A stretch of 64,000 bases of DNA, taken from Antedon mediterranea. Taxonomy: Eukaryota > Echinodermata > Crinoidea > Comatulida > Antedonidae. Both the position numbers and the translations under genes were made by a program. Below, one piece after another: positions 10,401 to 19,577 of this stretch. The DNA lies in assembly GCF_964355755.1 (NCBI RefSeq), contig NC_092673.1, positions 9,803,001 to 9,867,000 of the forward strand. The letters are read 5' to 3'. The notes beneath the pieces are model-generated. The model saw only the letters and a list, made by a program, of their open reading frames with translations. It was not told the DNA's origin and did no database searches. Positions within the stretch are counted from its first letter, which is position 1; every line of letters begins with the position of its first letter.

Positions 10401-13400
10401 AGATGCCAGTTGGACGCGAAGGTTCATTATCATCCGACAGTATCAGTAATGATACAAGCGCATGCATTGAAGTAGATGAGAATGGCGATCACTTAACAAG
10501 ACATCTTGGAGACAACACACGACATAATAAGCGAAGAAAGGTATTCTACTTAAAAATTAATTTAATGTTTGTAATTTAAGTTTTCCTTTTTTTATTTCTT
10601 TTTAAGACTTTTTGGCTGTCACAATGGAAAGTGGGTCTCGCTTACATAATAGAAATATACTCACATTTATATTTTAGGTTGAACCATACTCGCCATTCTC
10701 GGGACAGACCAGATTGTCAGATGATGATTTAGACCAGCGTGAATGGAAGCCGCAGCATATAATTGCAAATGGTGGTTATCAAGATGGTTGCCTCACACCA
10801 CCACAAGATGAAGATTGTGCAGAAGATGTTGATGTTCGAGGTCCAGGTAAAGTTGAAGAGACATTATCGTAAAAAAAAAAATGAATCTTACTTATTACTA
10901 CTATTATTGCTGATACAATACTATGGAATCTCCAAAAACCGACCACCCATCATGATTTATGTACAATTTGCAGCTAGGTAAACTGGATGTTTCTGGATTT
11001 CTATACATCTTCATGCAAAATAATTTAAGCCCGATTCAACCAACTTATATTTATCGGCTTTGTTATGTATTTTATAAGCATAAATAAACCTTTTATTTCA
11101 AACTTTCTTTTCAGAGAGATTTTGGGGTAGTACTGCTAGGGATAATTTTGCAATAATGCAAAACCTTTGACACTCTGACTAAAACATTGCCAAAAATGCG
11201 AATGCCTGAATAATAGTTTTCTAAATAATAATTGTATATAAAATTACGTTTTTTAGTAATTTATTTTTATATATTAAATCAACATTGGCAATTTCAATAA
11301 ATTATTTTATTAATGGTAGTTCTAACAGCTTTGAAAACTTGATAAATACCACAAAAAATGTATCAATCAATTGCATAGGAACGTCAAGGGTCTGGTTTGA
11401 TCCTAGAATTGTTTATTGAAAATTGTAAAAGTAACAATCTTAATATATTTTTATATTGTTTTTAGGTGGAAAGACTCCATTAATGTTGGCAGTAATAAGC
11501 AGTGATCGGGATCCAGAGGGGAAAAATGATCACTCATATGCACTTATTGAAAATCTTGTTCTCCAAGGAGCAAATGTTAATGCGAAGACGGACAAAACTG
11601 GTGAAACTGCACTTCATTTTGCAGCCCGGTTCATGTGTGCTGGAGCAGCAAAGATTCTTATAGACAGAGGTGCACATGTAAATGCAGAAGAAAATAATGG
11701 GCGAACTCCACTACATACAGCTGTGGCTGCTGATTCATATGATCTGTTTAGAGTAAGTGAAAAGATTTATAAATCTATATATAGATTATGTTAATATTAT
11801 GCTTCACACAATTCAAATCCATTCCCTAATACTCAATCTTGAATACCTACCCGACCCTGTTGTTTGATAATGAAGGGGACAGTTACAAACAGAGTGAGCG
11901 GTGAGCACCTTACTGACACGGTCCACAGATCATGTATTGTAAACCCAGGCTTGATGGACGTGTTTGAGAAGTTTCTGCATTAGTGCCTCAGGCTAGGTCT
12001 TAGGTTAGCAAAGTTTAAAAAGATGAACTAAAAACACCTAATCAAACCCTAAAGGAAGAGGCTTGAGGATGCTTATCTTTTAAATAAAACAGGAAGAATC
12101 AAAGTGAATACATATCTTGCACATACTATATTTCATTCCATTTTTATTAAAATCACAATTGCAGGGTTCGTACGCGTCCTTAAATTCCTGGAAAAATTAA
12201 CTACTTTAAGTACTGAAAAGTCCTTGAAATTAACATTTGTCCTTGAATGTCCTGAAAAATACATACAGAAACGTAATATGAATTCTTTGTAATAATGTTT
12301 TAAAAACACTGAACAATAATAAGTGTTATATAATTTTGTTAAATGACACCAGAAGCCGAAATGGTGCTCTAAAACATCACGGCAAATTAAAAATAAAACA
12401 TCACATCAATTTAACAAAAATACCACGGCAACTTAAAAATGAAAAACCCCGGCAAATTAGTATTGAAACACCACGGCAAATTAGTAATGAAACGCCACGA
12501 CAAATTACAGAATTCCACGGCATAAGTGAATTACCACGGCTGAAGTGAAACCTTTGGAATCTTCGATTTTTTTCTGAGAAGTAATTATTTGTGCTTTGAT
12601 GTAATATTATATTAATTTATTTAAATGCAGCAGCAGTTTACGTGGTTATTGCACTCTTCTTGAACTTTCTAGGCCGGGCTAGACCATAGGCCTTATTACA
12701 AGTAAGGTCTAGACCCTACATTCCACAATGTTTTAATAAATTAATATATTAATATTTACTTCAATGCACAAGTAATTACTTACCTCTGAAAAAAATCGAA
12801 GATTCCAAAGGTTTCACTTCAGCCGTGGTAACTCACTTATGCATGGCATTATGTAATTTGCCGTGGTGTTTCATTATTAATTTGTTGTGGTGTTTCAATA
12901 CTAATTTGCCGTGGTGTTTCGTTTTTAAGTTGCCGTAATATTTTTGTTAAATTGCTGAGATGTTTTATTTTCAATTTGTCGTGACTTTTATTTTTAATTT
13001 ACCGTGATGTTTTTTTTTCAATTTGCCGTGACATTTTATTTTTAATTTGCCGTGACGTTTTATTTTTAATTTGCTGTGATGTTTTATTTTCAATTTGCCG
13101 TGACGTTTTATTTTCAATTTGCCGTGACGTTTTATTTTTAATTTGCCGTGATTTTTTATTTTTAATTTGCTGTGACGTTTTATTTTTAATTTGCCGTGAT
13201 GTTTTATTTTCAATTTTCCGTGACATTTTATTTCAATTTGCCATGGTTTTTTATTAAATTGCTATGGCTTTTTTCAAATTGCCATGGCTTTTTTTGGAAG
13301 TTGCCGTGATATTATTTGAAAGTTGCTGTGACACTTATAGACCACCGTATATTTGTCCTATAAAATTTCAATTAGACAACGAATCATAGAAAACCCATTG

Positions 13401-16400
13401 TTTCTGATCATTATAAAAGATTAGTTGGACACTCTGGCTATCAGGGTCTTTAACTTTTAAATGTTGAACTCTATCTTATAGTAGTGCAGATATCTTATAC
13501 AAAATTATATACTGGGATTATATGCTTGCGCAGATATAAATTACTGTTTCCTTTGTCTACCAATGCAAAAGCTCACTAAATCCAGGTCAAATCTAAATAT
13601 GGAGCCTGTACTGTAGTTCAATTAGTCATGTTATTTACGTCTTCAGTTACCATCTAGCTTCATCCGTATATAGTAATCTGAAAACAAAAAATTTGAAAAA
13701 TCACAATTGCAAAAAATCATGTTTAAAACAAGAAATATTTCTTACAAAAAACGCTGCTCGCTTATTGATGTAACAGTTTTAAAGATATATTGTCCCTCTG
13801 AAAAATATTTTTTATTTCAAATTTGTTTTTGAATGTGTCATTTTATTGTCACATAATAGTTATTTTACCTGAAAAAAATGTAATTAATTATAATGTGAAT
13901 TTTGTTACAGAAGTGAATAACTTTGATATGAAACAGACTCAATTTAGTTTATTTTATTGCTAAGTTCAAGTCTGGGGGTCACTTCATCACGCCTTAGATA
14001 CTTCAAGTGTGAAGTATCATATTACAAACAAAATCTTTCATGGACTGTTTTGATAATAATTCAATGATTATCTGACAGCGAAATACAGTATTGTCATGGG
14101 ACTCATAAATACCAGAAATGCAGCTGGTACCTATAAATTATAGTCGAGTTTCCATTTTAGCAAAAATTTCAAAGTGTAGTACTATAACTGCTGCTTGATT
14201 TCATCTAATAAATGAGTCATCTCGTGTGACGTAGCGGTCTAGAGCAGCAGCGTGAAAAACATCTAAAGCAAAAGCATTATTTTATCAATCCATTTCAAGT
14301 ACATTGTTTTAAGCTGGATAGGTATAGCATTTGAACTGACCAATTAATATTATAAACTTTTTCACAGTTATTGGTTAGTAACAGAGCAACAAATGTTGAT
14401 GCAAAAACTAGCAAAGGAGTTACACCATTGATGATGGCAGCAAGATTAGCCGTTTCTAACATGATAGAGGATCTGATAGAAGCTAATGCGGATGTCAACC
14501 TGACAGACAATGATGGAAAGAGTGCTTTACATTGGACTGCATCTGTTAATAATGTGCATGCATGTCGAATTTTGCTACAAAATCGTGCCAATAGAGACAT
14601 TCAAGACCACATGGTAAGTTTAAATCATTTTTAGGTGATCTTTTTTGTCACCTATTGTTATTGTACAAATCCTTACTTATTTCTTACCGTACCCGAACAG
14701 TTGTGTAAGACCCTTTAACCATGTGCTTCTACCGCCGGTCAGTGAATGTATTTATCTAATCGAGCCGAACATTTGTTGGAAAGACAATTCCATTACATAA
14801 AAACACATTTTCGATCCTGCATGGTGTAATCATACCAGCCAGGAAATTTACGATGCCAAATCCATCCTGATTTAAGAATTTCAAAAACAGCTTTTAAAAA
14901 AAAGTTTAAAAAAAACAAAAAAATAAATTATTTTTTTTCAAATTTCATTTTTTAGCTAATAATAGCTCTGCCTTGTTATATAGCGACAGGGGTATTCAAA
15001 GTACAATTCTCACAAAATGGGAAAGTTATTGCTATTAGTTTTAAAAAGTTGAATAAATGTAGGCCTTGTACAAAGTCAAAGAAAATTCTAACTTTAACGC
15101 TTAAAATTCAAGTTAAAATGTTTAATAATGAATGTTCCGTTTTCTTGATTTAAATTTACAGTAGTGTGAAACTTTTGAAATATTATGGTAATATTTAAAT
15201 TAAAAATTAATTTAATTTTATAATTGCCCTTTAATTTCAGGATCAAACCCCATTGTTAATAGCTGCCAAGGAACATTCTGTAGAAGTGGTAAAATGTTTG
15301 CTAGATCACCATGTCAACCGAGAGATTACAGATCACATGGATAGATCAGCACGTGATATTGCACAAGAGAGTTACATGACTGATATTGTTGAATTATTAG
15401 ATTCTTATAAAGTTGTTCCTAGCCCAGGCACTTTGAATATGAATGGTGGCTTAAGCCCTGTTGGAAAAGATGATTATGATTTGAGTTATATGCATCATAT
15501 GGGCAAGCACTCAAAAAAGAAAGGAAGGTCAAAATCAAGTTCTATACATGATTATAGTACAAAATCTCCTTTGTCTGAGAATGGTAAGGAGAGGAAGCCA
15601 AAGCAGAGAAAAAAGCGGTCTTCAACAGATACCAGTGTTGGAATGTCACCTGTACATTCTCTTGACTCGCCACAAACACATTATGAAAGAACTCCACCTC
15701 CATACTCAAATGGGCAAAATATGTTGCCACATGGGCTTGCACTTGAAGAAGGTGTTGTACCAGCTAGCACCGCCCTCATGCAACTACCACCTCACTTGTA
15801 CACCGATATGGCACACATGAATGGATCATCTCACCATGCAAACATGTCGAATATGAGCAGCGACGTAACATGGGTGCATGATGGGTTAAACCATCTCCAA
15901 CAAAGCTTGACTGTACAACAGATGCCACAACCAATGGTGGCAACACCAATGGTATCTGAGCCCAAGATGCAGCAACCGCACATGGTTATGAGGTCACCGA
16001 CCAAAGGTAGTGTATACTGTAATCCTTCAGTATCCATACAAAATATGATGTCACACCAATTGCACCAGAGCCCGGGTTCTTTGTACGCAGTGTCAAGTAT
16101 GTCTGATGCTCACGATAATCACGTTGGAATGATGGTGGTCAAAGATCTTCACCCCCGCAAACATTCCTATAGTTCTGCACATCAACATCAATCAATGTCA
16201 AATATGAATGTAATGCATCATGTTGCCAAGTATCCAACTCCTCCTTCGCATCATAGTAATGCTACACCTCCACTCTCAACAGGTCCTCCTAGTAATGAAA
16301 GCACAAATGCGTACCTCTTTGCAGATAATTGTTTAACCCCCTCGCCAGACTCACCTGGAAAATGGTCAAGCTCGTCACCGCACTCAGCTCATTCAGATTC

Positions 16401-16500
16401 GTGGTCAGAAGGCATTTCAAGCCCGCCAGGTGCCACCAAATTAATAAATGGACAATTACCACATGCGAATGAACAAATTTTTCGTTCACTCTATATCTAG
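4321..16500 (+). CDS. Notch: Notch receptor, 3' part (last EGF repeats to stop)
   Basis: Ten exons (4321-4421, 4595-4975, 5077-5264, 5692-6069, 6337-6479, 10206-10540, 10678-10846, 11466-11752, 14368-14613, 15241-16500) all have AG/GT borders. Their phases join without a break to give about 1161 codons before TAG at 16498. Domain order is that of Notch: EGF repeats, three Lin-12/Notch repeats, NOD/NODP with an S1-like basic site, one membrane span, RAM with a WFP motif, a basic nuclear signal, ankyrin repeats, a long low-complexity activation region and a PEST tail with WSSSSP. Notch is a cell-surface receptor for Delta/Serrate ligands. Cleavages release the intracellular domain, which works with CSL in the nucleus. 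The signal peptide and most EGF repeats must lie upstream of the window. The large introns are filled with mobile elements. Confidence 0.96.
4595..4975 (+). CDS. Notch: Notch exon: last EGF repeats and start of LNR-A
   Basis: 127 codons in phase 0. It completes one EGF repeat, adds two more (CSRDPCQNGGTC... and CMSMPCENNGIC...), then a linker and the start of the first Lin-12/Notch repeat (CADPECEGLGGNDICD). Donor GTAAGT at 4976. Confidence 0.94.
5077..5264 (+). CDS. Notch: Notch exon: LNR-A end and LNR-B
   Basis: Acceptor GTTTCAG, donor GTATGT at 5265. It encodes the end of LNR-A (NHACNWDGTDC) and nearly all of LNR-B (ECNTSECIFDGYDC). The calcium-binding W/F-D-G-x-D-C motif is present in both. 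These repeats cover the S2 site and keep the receptor off without ligand. Confidence 0.94.
5692..6069 (+). CDS. Notch: Notch exon: LNR-C and NOD domain with S1-like site
   Basis: The first part gives LNR-C (CKAAECVWDGLDC), followed by the NOD half of the heterodimerisation domain. Near the end, INSRRKTRYSD supplies an RxxR basic site where furin-like S1 cleavage is expected in Notch proteins. It fits only the minimal furin pattern because P2 is Thr. Donor GTATGT at 6070. Confidence 0.92.
6337..6479 (+). CDS. Notch: Notch exon: NODP (C-terminal heterodimerisation part)
   Basis: Acceptor TTTTTTCAG, donor GTAAGC at 6480. Encodes VYIRLDNRGC and a ...AAAFLGALASAG... helix, matching the second half of the heterodimerisation domain after the S1 site. 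The exon ends one base into a codon and joins 3.7 kb downstream to GAT. Confidence 0.92.
6906..7148 (+). repeat. Intronic duplication, copy A
   Basis: This segment (TCTAAAATTGTTATCTTTAT ... CATAGGATGGCATAATAA) recurs with scattered differences at 9229-9330 plus 10018-10127. It gives an uninterrupted version against which the two intron insertions can be defined. Confidence 0.75.
7393..7422 (-). ncRNA. Hammerhead-ribozyme-like core in Penelope 3' region
   Basis: Read on the minus strand, CTGATGA (7422-7416) is followed by a GGGC/GCCC stem with a 7-base loop and then GAAA (7399-7396). A 3-bp AGC/GCT stem comes next. These are the conserved boxes of a hammerhead ribozyme, and Penelope-like elements are known to carry such motifs near their ends. 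Stem I is not convincing here (A faces A next to the cleavage site), so this copy may be inactive. Confidence 0.5.
7650..7950 (-). pseudogene. Penelope-like element, GIY-YIG endonuclease remnant
   Basis: The minus-strand open frame gives YCNICGKQYFGETKNTLRMR, HRSAIKTLKHDQPIAEHFN and a C-terminal RKDKENHWELLLKTTKPFGL. Together these are the GIY-YIG nuclease domain and protein end typical of Penelope-like retroelements. Only about 100 residues survive; the reverse transcriptase part is absent and the upstream side runs into a (TA)n stretch at 7950-7972. Confidence 0.85.
9331..10017. mobile_element. Insertion within copy B, starts with 37-bp palindrome
   Basis: Defined by comparison with copy A, where TTTCATCTA runs straight into TGCTACACTGTA. 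The inserted DNA starts with a CTAGAGGG...CCCTCTAG palindrome. No coding region or matching terminal repeat at the far end was identified. Confidence 0.4.
9332..9368. repeat. 37-bp palindromic motif, copy 1
   Basis: Begins CTAGAGGG and ends CCCTCTAG around a GC-rich centre (GCTCGCGCCGCTCGC). It has the same length and CTAG ends as the palindrome at 63337-63373. Confidence 0.6.
10206..10540 (+). CDS. Notch: Notch exon: transmembrane, RAM and NLS
   Basis: Acceptor CTTTTATAG, donor GTATTC at 10541. A single hydrophobic span (LISAAVVIILLFGLLYVVV) is followed by NKRK stop-transfer residues and the CSL-binding RAM motif TWFPDNFK. The exon ends with the basic stretch NKRRK, a likely nuclear signal. 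Gamma-secretase S3 cleavage would fall near the end of the membrane span. Confidence 0.95.
10678..10846 (+). CDS. Notch: Notch exon: RAM-ankyrin linker
   Basis: Acceptor ATTTTAG, donor GTAAAG at 10847. The acidic linker carries REWKPQHI and LTPPQDE and ends in DVDVRGPG, which leads into the first ankyrin repeat as in other Notch proteins. Confidence 0.92.
11466..11752 (+). CDS. Notch: Notch exon: ankyrin repeats 1-3
   Basis: Acceptor TTTTTAG, donor GTAAGT at 11753. It encodes GKTPLMLAV, GETALHFAAR and GRTPLHTAVAAD, the start motifs of three consecutive ankyrin repeats. Confidence 0.95.
12161..12330 (+). repeat. Possible hAT-type transposon terminus
   Basis: CAGGGTTCGTACGCGTCCTT begins with the CAGGG terminal pattern common in hAT elements and is followed by CCTTGAA-rich sequence. 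No partner terminus or 8-bp duplication was found. Confidence 0.3.
12345..13345. repeat. Inverted minisatellite foldback in Notch intron
   Basis: 12350-12540 holds about 24-base units around CACGGCAAATTAAAAATAAAA. 12800-13340 holds the same unit on the opposite strand, in more copies. Inner flanks (AAACCTTTGGAATCTTCGAT at 12549 and its complement near 12792-12820) also pair, so the whole is a palindrome centred near 12680. Confidence 0.85.
13735..14270 (+). repeat. Dispersed repeat shared with 25965 and 30650 regions
   Basis: The left end (ACAAGAAATATTTCTTACAA followed by AAAACGC) matches 25968-25991. The right part (CTATAAATTATAGTCGAGTT ... CTAGAGC.GC.GCG.GAAAAAC) matches 30685-30815. It looks like one low-copy family; boundaries are approximate. 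Confidence 0.5.
14368..14613 (+). CDS. Notch: Notch exon: ankyrin repeats 4-5
   Basis: 82 codons in phase 0 between TTTTTCACAG and GTAAGT. Encodes LLVSNRATNVDAKTSKGVTP, LIEANADVNLTDNDGKSALHW and VNNVHACRILLQNRANRDI, very close to the conserved Notch ankyrin core. Confidence 0.96.
14614..15240 (+). other. Notch: Notch intron
   Basis: A/T-rich intron with A-rich and T-rich runs near 14890-14950; nothing else recognised. Confidence 0.8.
15241..16500 (+). CDS. Notch: Notch last exon: ankyrin 6-7, activation region, PEST
   Basis: The exon opens with TPLLIAAKEHSVEVVKCLLD and ITDHMDRSARDIAQE, the final ankyrin repeats. A second basic cluster (ERKPKQRKKRSS) is followed by about 200 residues rich in Met, His, Ser, Gln and Pro. 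The C-terminus holds TPSPDSPGKWSSSSPHS and SDSWSEG, the degradation-controlling PEST/WSSSSP region of Notch. Stop TAG at 16498-16500. Confidence 0.96.
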   Translation, partial: DQTPLLIAAKEHSVEVVKCLLDHHVNREITDHMDRSARDIAQESYMTDIVELLDSYKVVPSPGTLNMNGGLSPVGKDDYDLSYMHHMGKHSKKKGRSKSSSIHDYSTKSPLSENGKERKPKQRKKRSSTDTSVGMSPVHSLDSPQTHYERTPPPYSNGQNMLPHGLALEEGVVPASTALMQLPPHLYTDMAHMNGSSHHANMSNMSSDVTWVHDGLNHLQQSLTVQQMPQPMVATPMVSEPKMQQPHMVMRSPTKGSVYCNPSVSIQNMMSHQLHQSPGSLYAVSSMSDAHDNHVGMMVVKDLHPRKHSYSSAHQHQSMSNMNVMHHVAKYPTPPSHHSNATPPLSTGPPSNESTNAYLFADNCLTPSPDSPGKWSSSSPHSAHSDSWSEGISSPPGATKLINGQLPHANEQIFRSLYI

Positions 16501-17925
16501 CATTACTTTGTATAGATGGTGGAAACTTGATGGTAAATTAAAGGATGTTTTTTTTAAATCTTAGTCCTGCAACATAATTGAATGTAAGATACTATGCAAG
16601 TATAAACACCAGGTGTAATGAGAAAGAAATCCATTCCAAATTAATTTGTAAAACATTCCGGCATCATTGCTATTAGAAAGATACATTGGTAGAAAAAATT
16701 GAGGCTGATTGCAACCAGCTATAGGACAAGCTGATGGCAAATTGTTGTGAGGCTGATGCTGAGGTAAATTTTTACTGTTTGCACCTTCAATAATAAGGTA
16801 ATGTTTTGCGTCAAAAGAGGGCCAAATTATTTGTCTTTCACACTCACAATTATCTCAAATATAATTTTATATTTAAATATAATTTTGTTTGTAAGAGCAA
16901 TGCAACATGATCCATATATGCCATATTGATATTGGCAACTTGTAAAGTATAAAAATACAATTATATTTTGATACACATACATTAATAATTGTCTAAGGGT
17001 ATAATAGGTTATTATTAGGAGATACATCTACATTGTATCAATTCAGAACAGGTTTTATTGAGAATTTTAGGCTTGAGATGTCCGGTTTTTTATTACTGAT
17101 TTTATTCCACTCTTTTTTTTTTTACTTTTGTTTGTAAACTAAATGGTGCAAGAAACTGGAAAAGCACATTTTTAAATGTAAATTGTGTAGGTATTGGATA
17201 GTACTATATGAACATTTTTGTAAAAAGTAATGCAGTACAACAAAGGATGCTAATATTAGTCACAATGTATTTTGAGTACCTATACCATTAGAATCAAATA
17301 GTGATTGGGTTTATTCTGTAGGTCATTATTTTGAATGTTAATTTGAAGACGCTTTAGTTTTTACAGGTGTAAGATATCTATTGAGATTCTATGTTTAAAC
17401 AATGTTAGCACTGTACAGTAGCAGTAGCTTGTTTCGTCCAATATTTTTTAATTGATTAATATCTGCCAACATAATTGCTTCATAGAACAACATTTACTGC
17501 ATTGTATAGAACACACTACTGGTGTGCACAACTTCAGGGTAGAATTTATATATATTGACTCAAATTATACCTTGTTGTTTGGTATTTTCTATTTTTTTTA
17601 TTCATAATGTTTTTTAACTTTGATGGTTTTATTTTTTTATTTTTTTTGCAGAAGCTTTTTATTCATTTTGCATGTTTGTATAATATATGAATTTAATCAT
17701 GTTTAACGTTTTAACAAAAGAAAAGTAAGGTTGTCAACACTTAAGGATGTTATGCTCATATGTACGTATATAGACAAAATGTAAGTTAAGAGGTTGACAT
17801 TTCTAGTTTTAGATTATATTTTAGAATTTGCTTTATGGATGACTAATGAAACTTGTTTCAGCACACTTTATAATGAAACAGTTGCAGTGTATTCATTAAT
17901 AAAGAAATGATGTACCAAATATATA
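16501..17925 (+). other. Notch: Notch 3' untranslated region
   Basis: AT-rich and non-coding on both strands, ending at a canonical polyadenylation signal. The extent is inferred from that signal; no transcript evidence is available. Confidence 0.55.
17898..17903 (+). terminator. Likely Notch polyadenylation signal AATAAA
   Basis: AATAAA in CATTAATAAAGAAATG, 1.4 kb after the stop, followed by a T/G-rich stretch (ATATATATGTGTTTAAAA). Confidence 0.5.
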
Positions 17926-18069
17926 TGTGTTTAAAAAAATATTCTTTCAACTTGGGGTGGTAGTGAATTGAGCCCAAGACTGATCGGTTAAGATAGTGAG
18001 ACCATAATGCATAGCCATAATTATCTGTAGGATTAAGCGCTCCATGGTTCTGATGGTAGAGCGAGTCTA

Positions 18070-19577
18070 CTTTTTGTCGGGGAATATAATATACAGTAAA
18101 AAACGTTCGCGTTCACTTGGTAGCTTCAGCGCCTAGAAAACCGCGACGTCTCATTGACCGTGAGAGTACGTCAGAGTGCTATTATGCAATTTATATGCAT
18201 TCATTATTGCCAGCGATCTAACTTACTACTAAACATTAGCTAGGTACGCACTTGTGTGGCGGTATCCCTTTGTACGAATCGTTCAACGTTGGGTCGAGAC
18301 GCGTGATATCAAGTTCCATCCAGGGACCAAAATGTGTAATGTAGTTATTTTCCAGGCGAAGTTTACCGACGGTTCGGATACTTTTTGTCGGGGAATATAA
18401 TTCGTTCGCGTTCACTTCGTAGCTTCAGCGCCTAGAAAACCTCGACGTTTCATTGACCGTGAGAGTACGTCAGAGTGAAATTATGCACTTTATATGCATT
18501 CATTATTGCCAGCGATCTAAATTACTACTATAAACAATAGCTATAGGTACGCACTTGTCTTCTGGCGGTATTCCTTTGTACGAATCGTTCAACGTTGGGT
18601 CGTGATATCATGTTCCATCCAGGGACCAAAATGTGTACTGTAGTTATTTTCCAGGCGAAGTTTACCGACGGTTACGTCGTGTACTGTGTCGACGTACGCT
18701 ACACTAGTTACAGCAAAAACGAATTATGTTAATTGTTCGTATGTTCACCAATTTTTTAATTTACAAGTAACCTTCTGTACCGTGGGGCACCTAAAATAAA
18801 TATTTCATCCATTACTAAACAAAAAAACATGCCATTTTCGCTTAGCCAACATCTTATTATAGCTAAGTTATTAAATTTTCAATGTCCTGTATGTCATGAA
18901 TTTCTCACCACTCGGAAGTCCAGATGGTACGCAGGCATACACTTGGGAGGAATAAACTTATTTCCCCGACTGAAAAAGGTCTACGCTTGCGTTTTTTAAA
19001 CCTCTGGGCCTGATGTTTCCAAAGTATAAAATGCAATTTTTTGAAGACCTGCAGCTCTAGTTTTAAACATTTTCTTAGCTCAGCCCCAACAATAAAGCTG
19101 GTCATATTTCGAAGTACAAGAAGTTCATTTTCCGGGACCTAACATCTCTATTTTTTAAACATTTCTTAGCTCAGTCACAACCATGATAGGGACTTATATA
19201 TTTTGTTTCATGTTTTGAAGTATAATAAGTCCAATTTCCAGGACCTCCAACTCTATTTTTCTAAATTTTTTTTGAACTTTTATTTTTTAAATTGAAAAAG
19301 ATGGATTGAAACAGTCATCGCGTATCGTTTTTTTGCACGCAGTATTTTATTTATGCATTATAAAAAATGGAAAAAATGGCTACCCTAAATCTGATTAAAA
19401 TGACCTCAAATGACGCTAGAACGCGTTGCTTCCGGGGGCATCGCCCCCCTGGGCCCCCACCGGGGGCCCTTGGTAGCCCCCTGGCCCCCAGCCTTGTGAT
19501 GCTCGCTTCGCTCGCATAGCCCCCTCGTCGGGGAATGTAGCCCCCGCGTCGGGAAGATCCTGGCGCCACCCCTGGGT
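18070..19577 (-). repeat. Left arm of long inverted repeat pair
   Basis: This 1.5-kb segment is nearly identical, in reverse complement, to much of 23291-25100. Its inner end has the TGGCGCCACCCCTGG terminus. It also has the GC-rich block with GCTCGCTTCGCTCGC and two ~300-bp subrepeats (GTACTCTCACGGTCAATGA and GGTCCCTGGATGGAAC on the complement). The outer terminus is missing, so this copy is truncated near 18070. Confidence 0.85.

Noticed and set aside
12971-13226. Lys-rich open frames in the Notch intron
   Set aside because: Translation of a tandem CACGGCAAATTAAAAATAAAA unit; same cause as other repeat-derived frames.
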